Source: LMUY01 sp964245075 (GTDB taxonomy: Bacteria > Pseudomonadota > Alphaproteobacteria > Acetobacterales > Acetobacteraceae). From it: a DNA stretch of 61,207 nt. The DNA is taken from positions 1-61,207 of the forward strand of contig CAXTLC010000017.1 in assembly GCA_964245075.1 (NCBI GenBank), read 5' to 3'. A program made the translations under genes and the position numbers. Positions 8,176-16,636 of this stretch are shown piece by piece. How positions within the stretch are numbered: the first letter of the stretch is position 1; the number at the start of each line of letters is the position of its first letter. The notes beneath the pieces are model-generated. The model saw only the letters and a list, made by a program, of their open reading frames with translations. It did not search any database and was not told the DNA's origin.

Positions 8176-9483
8176 TCAGTAGCGGTAAAGGTCGTGCTTG
8201 AACGGGCCGGACACCGGCGCGCCGATGTACTCGGCCTGCTTGGGAGACAGCTTGGTCAGTTCCGCGCCGACCTTGGCCAGGTGCAGCGCCGCCACTTTCT
8301 CGTCCAGGTGCTTCGGCAGGGTGTACACCTTCTTCTCGTACTTGCCCGACGGCGCGCCCCACAGCTCCAGCTGCGCCAGCACCTGGTTGCTGAACGAGGC
8401 GCTCATCACGAAGGACGGGTGCCCGGTCGCGTTGCCCAGGTTCACCAGCCGCCCTTCCGAAAGCACGATCAGCCGCTTCTGGTCCGGGAACACCACTTCG
8501 TCCACCTGCGGCTTGATGTTGTCCCAGGTGTGGTTGCGCAGCGCCTCGATTTGTATTTCGCTGTCGAAATGGCCGATGTTGCACACGATCGCGCGGTGCT
8601 TCATGGCGCGCATGTGGTCGATGGTGATGACGTCCACGTTGCCGGTCGCGGTGACGAAGATGTCCCCGCGGGGCGCCGCCGTTTCCATGGTGACGACCTC
8701 GTAGCCCTCCATCGCGGCCTGCAACGCGCAGATCGGGTCCACCTCCGTCACCAGCACCCGGCAGCCGCCCTGGCGCAGGCTGGCGGCCGAGCCCTTGCCC
8801 ACGTCGCCGAACCCAGCGACCACGGCGACCTTGCCGGCCAGCATCACGTCCGTGCCGCGGCGGATGGCGTCCACCAGGCTTTCACGGCAGCCGTAAAGGT
8901 TGTCGAACTTGGACTTGGTGACGCTGTCGTTGACGTTGATGGCGGGCACCAGCAGCTTGCCAGCCTTCGCCATCTCCCAGAGCCGGTGCACGCCGGTGGT
9001 GGTTTCCTCCGAGATGCCCTTCACGTCGCGCAGCATCTCGGGATACTTGTCGTGCATCAGCACCGTCAGGTCGCCGCCATCATCGAGGATCAGGTTGGGC
9101 GTCCAGCCGTCCGGCCCGCGCACCGTCTGCTCGATGCACCACCAGAACTCCTCCTCGTTCATGCCCTTCCAGGCGAACACGGGCGTGCCGGCGGCGGCGA
9201 CGGCGGCGGCGGCGTGGTCCTGGGTGGAGAAGATGTTGCAGGAGGACCAGCGCACGGTGGCGCCCAGCGCCGTCAGCGTCTCGATCAGCACCGCCGTCTG
9301 GATGGTCATGTGGAGGCATCCGGCGATGCGCGCGCCGCGCAGCGCCTGGCTCGGCCCGTACTCGGCGCGGATGGCCATGAGGCCGGGCATCTCGTCCTCG
9401 GCCATGGCGATCTCCTTGCGGCCCCATGGGGCGAGCGAGAAGTCCTTCACCTTGTAGTCGGTCGGCATCGAGACGTCGGGCAT
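8176..9483 (-). CDS. ahcY: adenosylhomocysteinase
   Basis: Hydrolyses S-adenosylhomocysteine to adenosine and homocysteine, keeping the activated-methyl cycle running; cytoplasmic and NAD-dependent. The protein has 435 residues and every family landmark: GCLHMTIQTAVLIETL near residue 55, WSSCNIFSTQDHAAAA, the NAD-binding GKVAVVAGFGDVGKGSA near residue 215, and the C-terminal PFKHDLYRY that reaches into the neighbouring subunit. A good ribosome binding site (AAGGAGCG on the minus strand) precedes the ATG at 9483. An AT-rich palindrome 27 bases upstream is a likely operator. The gene is divergent from an unrelated SDR gene. Confidence 0.97.
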   Translation of the reverse strand: MPDVSMPTDYKVKDFSLAPWGRKEIAMAEDEMPGLMAIRAEYGPSQALRGARIAGCLHMTIQTAVLIETLTALGATVRWSSCNIFSTQDHAAAAVAAAGTPVFAWKGMNEEEFWWCIEQTVRGPDGWTPNLILDDGGDLTVLMHDKYPEMLRDVKGISEETTTGVHRLWEMAKAGKLLVPAINVNDSVTKSKFDNLYGCRESLVDAIRRGTDVMLAGKVAVVAGFGDVGKGSAASLRQGGCRVLVTEVDPICALQAAMEGYEVVTMETAAPRGDIFVTATGNVDVITIDHMRAMKHRAIVCNIGHFDSEIQIEALRNHTWDNIKPQVDEVVFPDQKRLIVLSEGRLVNLGNATGHPSFVMSASFSNQVLAQLELWGAPSGKYEKKVYTLPKHLDEKVAALHLAKVGAELTKLSPKQAEYIGAPVSGPFKHDLYRY

Positions 9484-9509
9484 GGAGCGCTCCTTCTAGT
9501 GGCGCCGCT

Positions 9510-9529
9510 ATATAAGGATATCTTGATAT
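9510..9529. promoter_or_regulatory. 20-bp AT-rich palindrome, likely SahR/ArsR-type operator of ahcY
   Basis: ATATAAGGATATCTTGATAT is self-complementary at eight of ten base pairs and stands out in otherwise very GC-rich DNA, 27 bases upstream of the ahcY start. Published regulon reconstructions describe ATAT...ATAT palindromes of this type as sites for ArsR-family regulators (SahR and relatives) that sense S-adenosylhomocysteine and control ahcY and met genes. The regulator gene itself is not in the window. Confidence 0.6.
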
Positions 9530-9613
9530 TTGCAATTCAGCCGATGGGCGGGCAGGGAACGTCGTGCCAGCCCGGCGCGTAGCTCGCGTATCCTGGCGCT
9601 GGAGGGAGGAGTG

Positions 9614-10375
9614 ATGTCGCCGTTCGACCTGGCGGGACGCCGCGCGTTGATCACCGGGTCGGGCGGCGGCATCGGCCTGGCGCTGGCCCGGGCACTCGCC
9701 GCGGCCGGCGCGTCCGTCGTGCTCAACGGCCGCAACCCGGCCAAGCTGACGGCCGCCGCCGACGACCTGCGCGAGGGTGGCGCCGCCGTCGCCACCATGC
9801 CGTTCGACGTCACCGACCCCGCCGCCGTTACCGCCGCCATCGCCCGGATCGAGGCCGAGCAGGGTGCCATCGACATCCTGGTCAACAATGCCGGGCTGAC
9901 CCGCCGCGTGCCGTTGCAGGACATGCCGGAGGCGGCCTGGCACGAGGTGATGCGGACCAACCTGGACAGCGTGTTCCACGTCGGCCAGGCGGTCGCCCGC
10001 CGCATGATCGGGCGCGGCCGCGGCAAGATCGTCAACATCTGCTCGGTGCAGAGCGAACTGGGGCGGCCCGGCACCGCGGCCTACGCGTCCAGCAAGGGCG
10101 CGGTGAAGATGCTGACCAAGGGCATGTGCGCCGACTGGGCCAAGCACGGCATCCAGGTGAACGGGCTGGGGCCGGGCTACTTCGAGACGGAGCTGACCCG
10201 GCCGCTGGTGGAGGACCCGGCGTTCTCCGCCTGGCTGTGCGCCCGCACGCCGGCCGGCCGCTGGGGCCGGGTGGAGGAGCTGGGCGGCGCGGCGGTCTTC
10301 CTGTGCGCGCCGGCGTCGGATTTCGTGAACGGCCACGTGCTCTACGTGGATGGCGGCCTGACCAGTGTGCTCTGA
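9614..10375 (+). CDS. SDR-family oxidoreductase (gluconate 5-dehydrogenase-like)
   Basis: NAD(P)-dependent short-chain dehydrogenase of 253 residues. The Rossmann motif TGSGGGIG lies near residue 14, followed by NNAG near residue 90 and the catalytic S/YxxxK set (CSVQSELGRPGTAAYASSKG). The segment GLGPGYFETELTRPLVEDPAF resembles the gluconate 5-dehydrogenase/IdnO group, which acts on sugar acids; that substrate is a family guess. The ATG at 9614 is chosen because GGAGGGAGGA ends just before it; the frame stays open further upstream. It ends 15 bases before recF and may be co-transcribed with it. Confidence 0.88.
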   Translation: MSPFDLAGRRALITGSGGGIGLALARALAAAGASVVLNGRNPAKLTAAADDLREGGAAVATMPFDVTDPAAVTAAIARIEAEQGAIDILVNNAGLTRRVPLQDMPEAAWHEVMRTNLDSVFHVGQAVARRMIGRGRGKIVNICSVQSELGRPGTAAYASSKGAVKMLTKGMCADWAKHGIQVNGLGPGYFETELTRPLVEDPAFSAWLCARTPAGRWGRVEELGGAAVFLCAPASDFVNGHVLYVDGGLTSVL

Positions 10376-10390
10376 GCCTGCCGGTCCCCC

Positions 10391-11527
10391 TTGCGGCTGA
10401 CCCGGCTGGCGCTGAGCGAGTTCCGCAACTACGCGGCCCTCGTCTGGCGCCCGACATCCCGCCTGGTGGTGATCACCGGCCCGAACGGCAGCGGCAAGAC
10501 CAACCTGCTGGAAGCGGTGTCCCTGCTGGTGCCCGGGCGCGGCCTGCGGAACGCCCGGCTGGGCGACCTGCCGCGGCAGCCCGGGATGGGGCGCTGGGCG
10601 GTGGCGGCCGAGTTCGCCGACGGCCTGCGCCTCGGCACCGGGTCGCCGCCGGACGGGCCGGCGGACCGGCGGGTGTTCCGCCTGGACGGGGAAGCGCCGC
10701 GGTCCCAGGCCGCCATCGCCGCCCGGCTGGCCGCGGTGTGGCTCACCCCGCAGATGGACCGGCTGTTCGGCGAGGGCGCGTCCGGCCGCCGCCGCTTCCT
10801 GGACCGCCTGGTCTGGGCGCTGGAACCGGGCCATGCGCGGGAGGTCGCCGCCCATGACACCGCCGTCGCCAGCCGCAACCGCCTGCTGGCCCGCGGCGGG
10901 GCGGACCCGGCGTGGCTTGCCGGGCTGGAGGACAGCATCGCCCGCCACGCGGTGGCCGCCGCGGCCGCCCGGCGCGGCGCCGTCGCCCGGCTGAACGCGG
11001 CGCTGGGGGCGGGTGCGGCAGGCGCCTTCCCCCCTGCCCGCATGGCGTTGCTGGACGAGGTGGCGGCACGGCTGGACACCGGGCCGGCGCTGGAGGTGGA
11101 GGACTGGCTGCGGGCCGCCCTGCGCGGCGCGCGGGCGGCCGACGCTGCCGCCGGGGCCACCGGGCTGGGCGCGCACCGGGCGGACATGGCGCTGTTCGAC
11201 GCCGCCACCGGCCTGCCTGCCGCCCTCGCCAGCACCGGGGAGCAGAAGGCGTTGCTGCTGGGCGTGGTGCTGGGCCATGCCGCTTTGATCGAGGCCGCCC
11301 GCGGCACGCCGCCGGTGCTGCTGCTGGACGAGCCGGCGGTCCACCTGGATGCGGAGCGGCGGCGCTTGTTGCTGGAAGCGCTGGCTGCCGGGCGCGGCAC
11401 CGTGCTGCTGACCGGCACGGACCCGGAGGTGTTCGCTCCCCTGCGGGGCCAGGCCGAGGGCTGGCTGACGGGCGGCAACCGCCTGCTGCCGGACCTCGCC
11501 TTTCCGGATGACGGGGCTGTCCGTTGA
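10391..11527 (+). CDS. recF: DNA replication/repair protein RecF
   Basis: SMC-like ATPase that helps load RecA at single-stranded gaps. The protein has 378 residues with the N-terminal LTRLALSEFRNYAAL, Walker A GPNGSGKTNLLEAVSLL, the GLGAHRADM segment, the signature STGEQKALLLG and Walker B VLLLDEPAVHLDAERR. The start is a TTG at 10391 and no ATG lies nearby, which suggests weak initiation. It precedes gyrB as in the classical dnaA-dnaN-recF-gyrB order, but the gene upstream is an SDR dehydrogenase rather than dnaN, so the ancestral cluster has been broken. Confidence 0.94.
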   Translation: MRLTRLALSEFRNYAALVWRPTSRLVVITGPNGSGKTNLLEAVSLLVPGRGLRNARLGDLPRQPGMGRWAVAAEFADGLRLGTGSPPDGPADRRVFRLDGEAPRSQAAIAARLAAVWLTPQMDRLFGEGASGRRRFLDRLVWALEPGHAREVAAHDTAVASRNRLLARGGADPAWLAGLEDSIARHAVAAAAARRGAVARLNAALGAGAAGAFPPARMALLDEVAARLDTGPALEVEDWLRAALRGARAADAAAGATGLGAHRADMALFDAATGLPAALASTGEQKALLLGVVLGHAALIEAARGTPPVLLLDEPAVHLDAERRRLLLEALAAGRGTVLLTGTDPEVFAPLRGQAEGWLTGGNRLLPDLAFPDDGAVR

Positions 11528-11585
11528 GGGGGCGCAACCCTATATTGCTGAATCCGCCCGACCGTATCCGGAGTCCCTTGACGGC

Positions 11586-14021
11586 ATGTCCGACCCCGCC
11601 GCGCCGAACCCTGAATCCTCGCCGAATGACGACTACGACGCCGCTTCCATCTCCGTCCTGCGTGGCTTGGACGCGGTGCGCAAACGCCCAGGCATGTACA
11701 TCGGCGACACGGATGACGGCTCCGGCCTGCACCACATGGCGTTCGAGATCATCGACAACGCGGTGGACGAGGCGCAGGCCGGATTCGCCACCAGCTGCTC
11801 GCTGACCCTGAACGCGGACGGCTCCGTCACCGTGCGGGACGATGGCCGCGGCATCCCGACCGACATCCACCATGAGGAAGGCGTTTCCGCCGCCGAGGTG
11901 GTGCTGACCCGGCTGCACGCCGGCGGCAAGTTCAACCAGAACAGCTACAAGGTGTCCGGCGGCCTGCACGGCGTGGGCGCCGCCGTGGTGAACGCCCTGT
12001 CCGACTGGATGCACGTCCGCATCTGGCGCCACGGCCAGGAGCACTTCATCGGCTTCAGCCACGGGGACGCGGTGGAGCCGCTGCGCGTCACCGGCCCCAG
12101 CCCCGAGCACGCCGGGACCGAGGTCACCTTCAAGCCGAGCCCGGCCACCTTCACCAAGACCGAGTTCGAGTATGCCATCCTGGAGCGGCGCCTGCGGGAG
12201 CTGGCGTTCCTCAACTCCGGCCTGCGCATCCGCCTGTGTGACGAGCGGCACGCCCCGCCGCAGGAGGCGGAGTTCTGTTTCGATGGCGGACTGGTGGAGT
12301 TCGTCCGCTACCTGGACCGCTCCAAGACCCCGGTGCTGGCCGAGCCGGTCGCCACCGCGACCGACGGCGCCGGCGGCATCCGGGTGGAGTTCGCGCTGAG
12401 CTGGAACGACAGCTTCCACGAGACGATGCTCTGCTACACCAACAACATCCCGCAGCGCGACGGCGGCAGCCACCTGGCCGGCTTCCGCCAGGCGCTCACC
12501 CGGGTGGTGACGAAATACGCCGAGGGCATGGGCAAGAAGGAACTGGCGCTGGTCGGCGAGGACATGCGCGAGGGCATGACCTGCGTGCTGTCGGTGAAGG
12601 TGCCGGACCCGAAGTTCAGCAGCCAGACCAAGGACAAGCTGGTCAGCTCCGAGGTGCAGCCGGTGGTGCAGGCCGTGGTGGCCGACGTGGTCAGCCATTG
12701 GTTCGAGACGCACCCGCGCGAGGCCAAGGCCATCGTGCAGAAGGTGATGGACGCTTCCAGCGCGCGCGAGGCCGCCCGCAGGGCACGCGAGCTGACCCGG
12801 CGCAAGGGCGTGCTCGACGTGAGCACCCTGCCCGGCAAGCTGGCCGACTGCCAGGAGCGGGACCCGGCGAAGGCCGAGGTGTTCATCGTCGAGGGCGACT
12901 CCGCCGGCGGTTCCGCCAAGCAAGGCAGGGACCGCAAGCACCAGGCGATCCTGCCGCTGAAGGGCAAGATCCTGAACGTGGAGCGCGCCCGGTTCGACCG
13001 CATGCTGGGGTCCGCCGAGATCGGCACGCTGATCACCGCGCTCGGCACCGGCATCGGCCGCGGCGAGCCGGAGCAGGGCGGGTTCGACATCGGCAAGCTG
13101 CGCTACCACCGCATCGTCATCATGACGGACGCCGACGTGGACGGCAGCCACATCCGCACCCTGCTGCTGACGTTCTTCTTCCGCCAGATGCCGGAGCTGA
13201 TCGAGCGCGGCTACCTCTACATCGCCCAGCCGCCACTGTTCAAAGCCACCCGCGGCCGTGACGAGCGCTACATCAAGGACGAGGGCTCGCTGGAGGATTA
13301 CCTGCTGGACAAGGCGCTGGCCGAGGCCGTGCTGACCTACCCCGACGGGTCCGTCCTACAGGGCGACGAGCTGGCGGCGGAGGCGAAGTTCCTGCGCGAG
13401 GCGTGGCTCAACCTGCGCCGCCTTTCCAGCACGGTGCCGACCACCCTGCTCGAGCAGGCCGCGATCGCCGGCGCGCTGACCGCCGACCACGCCGGGACGA
13501 TGGCGGAGCGCGCTGTGCTGGCCGACCGCCTGGCCGCGATCTCCGCCCCGTTTGAGCGCGGCTGGGTGGTGGATGCCGACGACCGGGGCCTGACGATGCG
13601 CCGCACGGTGCGCGGCGTCGCCGACTGGCACCGGATCGACGCCGGGTCGTTGCGGAGCGCCGAGGCGCGCTGGCTGTTTGACCGCCGCGACGCGCTGCGG
13701 CGCAAGTTTGGCCAGCCTGCGACACTCAAGCTGGACCGGGACACGGTGAGCGTCGCCGGACCCGCGACCGCGTTCGACCGCATTCTCCAGCAGGGCCGCA
13801 AGGGATTGTCCATCCAGCGCTTCAAGGGCTTGGGCGAGATGAATCCCGACCAGCTCTGGAAGACGACGCTGGACCCGGCGGTGCGCACGCTGTTGCAGGT
13901 CCGGGTGGGCGACGTGGAGAACGCGGCGGAGGTGTTCTCCACCCTGATGGGCGACGTGGTGGAGCCCCGCCGGGAGTTTATCGTGGGGAATGCGTTGCGG
14001 GTGGCGAACTTGGACGTGTGA
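11586..14021 (+). CDS. gyrB: DNA gyrase subunit B
   Basis: ATPase and strand-passage subunit of DNA gyrase, 811 residues from the ATG at 11586 (MSDPAAPNPESS). Visible landmarks are the GHKL ATP site (VRKRPGMYIGDT, EIIDNAVDEA, DDGRGIP, GLHGVGAAVVNALS), the transducer segment with QTKDKLVSSEV, the TOPRIM motifs EGDSAGGSAKQGRDRKHQAI and MTDADVDGSHI, and the C-terminal QRFKGLGEMNPDQLW. The frame is open upstream of 11586 and overlaps recF, but the conserved protein does not begin there. It lies 58 bases after recF. A long inverted repeat follows the stop codon and probably ends transcription. Confidence 0.97.
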   Translation: MSDPAAPNPESSPNDDYDAASISVLRGLDAVRKRPGMYIGDTDDGSGLHHMAFEIIDNAVDEAQAGFATSCSLTLNADGSVTVRDDGRGIPTDIHHEEGVSAAEVVLTRLHAGGKFNQNSYKVSGGLHGVGAAVVNALSDWMHVRIWRHGQEHFIGFSHGDAVEPLRVTGPSPEHAGTEVTFKPSPATFTKTEFEYAILERRLRELAFLNSGLRIRLCDERHAPPQEAEFCFDGGLVEFVRYLDRSKTPVLAEPVATATDGAGGIRVEFALSWNDSFHETMLCYTNNIPQRDGGSHLAGFRQALTRVVTKYAEGMGKKELALVGEDMREGMTCVLSVKVPDPKFSSQTKDKLVSSEVQPVVQAVVADVVSHWFETHPREAKAIVQKVMDASSAREAARRARELTRRKGVLDVSTLPGKLADCQERDPAKAEVFIVEGDSAGGSAKQGRDRKHQAILPLKGKILNVERARFDRMLGSAEIGTLITALGTGIGRGEPEQGGFDIGKLRYHRIVIMTDADVDGSHIRTLLLTFFFRQMPELIERGYLYIAQPPLFKATRGRDERYIKDEGSLEDYLLDKALAEAVLTYPDGSVLQGDELAAEAKFLREAWLNLRRLSSTVPTTLLEQAAIAGALTADHAGTMAERAVLADRLAAISAPFERGWVVDADDRGLTMRRTVRGVADWHRIDAGSLRSAEARWLFDRRDALRRKFGQPATLKLDRDTVSVAGPATAFDRILQQGRKGLSIQRFKGLGEMNPDQLWKTTLDPAVRTLLQVRVGDVENAAEVFSTLMGDVVEPRREFIVGNALRVANLDV

Positions 14022-14031
14022 GCTGATGTTG

Positions 14032-14111
14032 TGCCCTGCTCTAAAAGCTTGGACTTTGACGGTTGGACCAGAAGTCCGGGTATCGGCGTCGAAGTCCAGG
14101 TTTTCAGGGCA
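14032..14111. terminator. long imperfect inverted repeat between convergent genes
   Basis: The left arm starts with TGCCCTG (14032-14038) and runs through CTTGGACTTTGACG; the right arm ends with CAGGGCA (14105-14111) after CGTCGAAGTCCAGG. The arms pair over about 25 bases with a small bulge, and AAAA and TTTT face each other inside the stem. The structure sits between the stop codons of gyrB and the M29 aminopeptidase gene, which is where a bidirectional terminator is expected. Confidence 0.6.
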
Positions 14112-14134
14112 GGCATAGAAAAGGCGGAGCAAGC

Positions 14135-15382
14135 TCAGGCCCACTCCCCCGCTCGCATCACCGGCTCGCTTTCGCCGCCGGGCCGCAGCCCGTCCACGTC
14201 CACTGCCCCGGACCCGATCATCCAGTCGATGTGGACAAGGCTCGTGTTGGCGCCGCGGCGGGCGAGCTCCTCCTCGCTGGCGGTCGTGCCGCCTTCCAGG
14301 CACGTGCGGTATGCCTGGCCGATGGCGACGTGGCTGGCAGCGTTCTCGTCGAACAACGTGTTGAAGAACAGCAGCCCGCTCGCCGAGATGGGAGAGGAGT
14401 TCGGCACCAGCGCCACCTCGCCCAGCCGGCGGGCGCCTTCATCGGTGTCCAGCACCTTGGTCAGCACGTCCTGCCCGCTGCTCGCGCTCGCCTCCACGAT
14501 GCGGCCGGCCTCGAACCGCACGGCGATGTCGCGGATCAGCGTGCCGCCATAGGACAGCGGCTTGGTGCTGCGGACATGGCCCTCCACCCGGCCCGCGTGC
14601 GGCGTGGTGAACACCTCCTCGCTCGGGATGTTGGGGTTGCAGGTGATGCCGTGCTTCGTTCCCTCGGACCCGCCGAGCCAGAGGTGGCCGTCCGACAAGC
14701 CAACCCGCAGATCCGTCTCCGGCCCGCGGAAATGCAGCGCTTCGTAGCGCTTGCCGGTCAGGGTCGCCTTCCTCGCCGCCAGTACGGCGTTGTGCTCGCC
14801 CCAGGCGGCGACCGGGTCCGGCGCGTCCACGCGGGACGCGGCGAAGATCGCGTCCCACAGCTTGGCCAGGGCCTCGCGCTCCGGCAGGTCGGGGAACATC
14901 AGAGCGGCCCAGGCCGGCGTCGCGTAGCAGACGATGCTCCAGTTGGTCGCGAAGGTGGTGATCTGCTCCAGCGCCGGGCGGTAGGCGACGGAGCGGGCGC
15001 GGTTGGCGCGGGCGACCTTGTCCGGGTCCTGGCCGGCCAGCAGCGCCGGGTTCTCGCCGCCGATCGCCAGGCGGGCGGCCCCCGAACGGTAGGCGGCGGC
15101 CATGCCCTCGTACAGCCAGGCGGGCGCGTGGTCGAATGCGGCCTCCGGCGCGTGGACGAACCGGGCCAGCGTGGCCTGCTCGTCCGTCAGCAGCGTGGTC
15201 ACCTGGCTGGCGCCGGCCTTGTAGGCGTGCTCGGTGATCCGGCGGACCAGCGGCACGGCGCCGAGCGGGGCGGTCAGCACGACCTCCTGCTCGGAGCGCA
15301 GGTTCAGGCCGACCTCGATGGCGATCCGCGCCAGGCGGTCCAGGCGGGCTTCATGCGTCGCGTCGGGCGGCATCACGTCCAT
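14135..15382 (-). CDS. aminopeptidase, peptidase family M29
   Basis: Metal-dependent aminopeptidase of 415 residues, cytoplasmic, releasing N-terminal amino acids from peptides. It follows the M29 pattern (AmpS, PepS, aminopeptidase T): LARIAIEVGLNLRSEQEV at the N-terminus, the CNPNIPSEEVFTTP motif with its metal-binding glutamates, and LGEVALVPNSSPI with LFFNTLFDENAASHVAIG holding further metal ligands. The start at 15382 has a GGA-type ribosome site at good distance and makes the gene overlap the upstream ABC ATPase by 32 bases; a second ATG at 15373 is possible. Translation coupling with the ATPase gene is likely. Confidence 0.9.
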   Translation of the reverse strand: MDVMPPDATHEARLDRLARIAIEVGLNLRSEQEVVLTAPLGAVPLVRRITEHAYKAGASQVTTLLTDEQATLARFVHAPEAAFDHAPAWLYEGMAAAYRSGAARLAIGGENPALLAGQDPDKVARANRARSVAYRPALEQITTFATNWSIVCYATPAWAALMFPDLPEREALAKLWDAIFAASRVDAPDPVAAWGEHNAVLAARKATLTGKRYEALHFRGPETDLRVGLSDGHLWLGGSEGTKHGITCNPNIPSEEVFTTPHAGRVEGHVRSTKPLSYGGTLIRDIAVRFEAGRIVEASASSGQDVLTKVLDTDEGARRLGEVALVPNSSPISASGLLFFNTLFDENAASHVAIGQAYRTCLEGGTTASEEELARRGANTSLVHIDWMIGSGAVDVDGLRPGGESEPVMRAGEWA

Positions 15383-16073
15383 GGCGGTCCTGCTCCGGTT
15401 GATGGCTGAAGGCGGTTCGTCCGGCGGTTGATGCCACGGCGCGGCCCCGGTCCAGAGTCACAATCTGGTCCGCCAGCTCCGCCGCTTCCTCGTCGTCGTG
15501 CGTCACCAGCACGGCGGTGATCCCCAGCTCCCGCTGCAACCCCCGCAGCTCGCCGCGCAGCTCCTCCCGCACGGCGCGGTCCAGGGCGCCGAACGGCTCG
15601 TCCAGCAGCAGCACGCGCGGGGAGATCGCCAGCGCCCGCGCCAAGGCCACGCGCTGGCACTGCCCACCGGAAAGCTGCGCGGGCATCCGGTCGCCCAACC
15701 CTTCCAGCCGCACCAGGGCGAGCAGCCGGGCGACTTCGGCGGCGATGGCGGCGCGGGACGGACGGGGGCGCATGACCTGCAGCCCGAACGCGACGTTCTC
15801 CGCCGCCGTCATGTGCGCGAACAGGGCATAGCCCTGAAACACGTAGCCGATCCGCCGCTCGCCCGGCGTCATGGCGGCGGCGTCCCGGCCATCCAGCCGC
15901 ACGGTGCCTGCATCCGGCGCATCCAGCCCGGCGATGATGCGAAGCGCCGTGCTCTTGCCGGAGCCGGATGGCCCCAGCAGCGCCAGCACGTGCCCGGCGG
16001 GCACGTGCAGGTCGAGCCGGTCGAGCACCACGGCGTCGCCGAACCGCTTGGTCAGGCCGGACACCTCAATCAT
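15351..16073 (-). CDS. ABC transporter ATP-binding protein (sulfate/spermidine/iron class)
   Basis: ATPase subunit of an importer, 240 residues. It carries Walker A (GPSGSGKST, residues about 34-42), the Q-loop YVFQGYALFAHMTAAENV, the signature LSGGQCQRVALARAL, Walker B RVLLLDEPFGALD and the switch histidine in VLVTHDDEEAAELAD. The pattern resembles CysA/PotA/FbpC proteins, but it lacks their C-terminal regulatory TOBE domain, so it is a minimal version. No permease or binding protein lies next to it; the substrate is unknown. The downstream aminopeptidase gene overlaps its end. Confidence 0.88.
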   Translation of the reverse strand: MIEVSGLTKRFGDAVVLDRLDLHVPAGHVLALLGPSGSGKSTALRIIAGLDAPDAGTVRLDGRDAAAMTPGERRIGYVFQGYALFAHMTAAENVAFGLQVMRPRPSRAAIAAEVARLLALVRLEGLGDRMPAQLSGGQCQRVALARALAISPRVLLLDEPFGALDRAVREELRGELRGLQRELGITAVLVTHDDEEAAELADQIVTLDRGRAVASTAGRTAFSHQPEQDRHGRDAARRDA

Positions 16074-16082
16074 GCCGCAACG

Positions 16083-16550
16083 CTACGCCGGCACGCGGTT
16101 CATCTGCCAAAGGCGGAGGTTGAGCGCGCCGGCGAACGTCACCCAAGCGAGGTAAGGCAGCAGCAGCAGCGCCGCCGCCGTGCTGATGGGGGCGAACATC
16201 GCCGCGGTGGCCGCAATGGACAGCCACAGCGCCACCAGTTCGCCGAACGCCCAGCCGAGCCGGCGCAGCCCGAAGCACACGCCCGACCAGCCCGCGTTCA
16301 GCAGGAGCTGCACGCCATACACGCCCATCGCCGCCGTCCAGCCGGCTTGACGCCAGGCCAGCCAGCCGGACACGGCGATGCACACGTACAGCACGCTCCA
16401 GGCCGGCGGGAACAGCCAGTTCGGCGGTCGCCAGCTCGGCTTCGCCAGGTGCTCGTACCAGGGGCCGGGCCGGAACACGGCGCCGCTCAGCGCCACGACG
16501 AAGCAGGCGGCGACGAACGGCAGCAAGCCGAGGATTCCATCCATTCCCAT
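16083..16550 (-). CDS. tspO: TspO/MBR family tryptophan-rich sensory protein
   Basis: Five-helix membrane protein related to TspO of Rhodobacter and the mitochondrial translocator protein; members bind tetrapyrroles and modulate stress or pigment gene expression. I place the start at 16550 (MGMDGILGLLPFV), which gives 155 residues, the usual family length; the frame remains open to 16631. The key motif KPSWRPPNWLFPPAWSVLY is present near residues 41-59, and the C-terminal WVTFAGALNLRLWQMN matches the family end. The gene lies ten bases before the ABC ATPase gene in the same direction. Its 5' end lies close to the start of the divergent allophanate hydrolase operon. Confidence 0.9.
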   Translation of the reverse strand: MGMDGILGLLPFVAACFVVALSGAVFRPGPWYEHLAKPSWRPPNWLFPPAWSVLYVCIAVSGWLAWRQAGWTAAMGVYGVQLLLNAGWSGVCFGLRRLGWAFGELVALWLSIAATAAMFAPISTAAALLLLPYLAWVTFAGALNLRLWQMNRVPA

Positions 16551-16588
16551 ACCGGGTAGATAAGCAAGGGCGGGCGGCGAGTCGAGCA

Positions 16589-16604
16589 TGGCCCGTTTGT
16601 TGCT
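16589..16604 (+). promoter_or_regulatory. candidate sigma-54 promoter of the allophanate hydrolase operon
   Basis: TGGCCCGTTTGTTGCT has GG (16590-16591) and GC (16602-16603) at exactly ten bases' spacing; it differs from the RpoN consensus TGGCACG-N4-TTGCW at a single position. Transcription would begin about 20 bases before the ATG at 16637. Confidence 0.55.
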
Positions 16605-16636
16605 GCGCCCGGGCCGCCCGATACGGAGCAAGCGTC

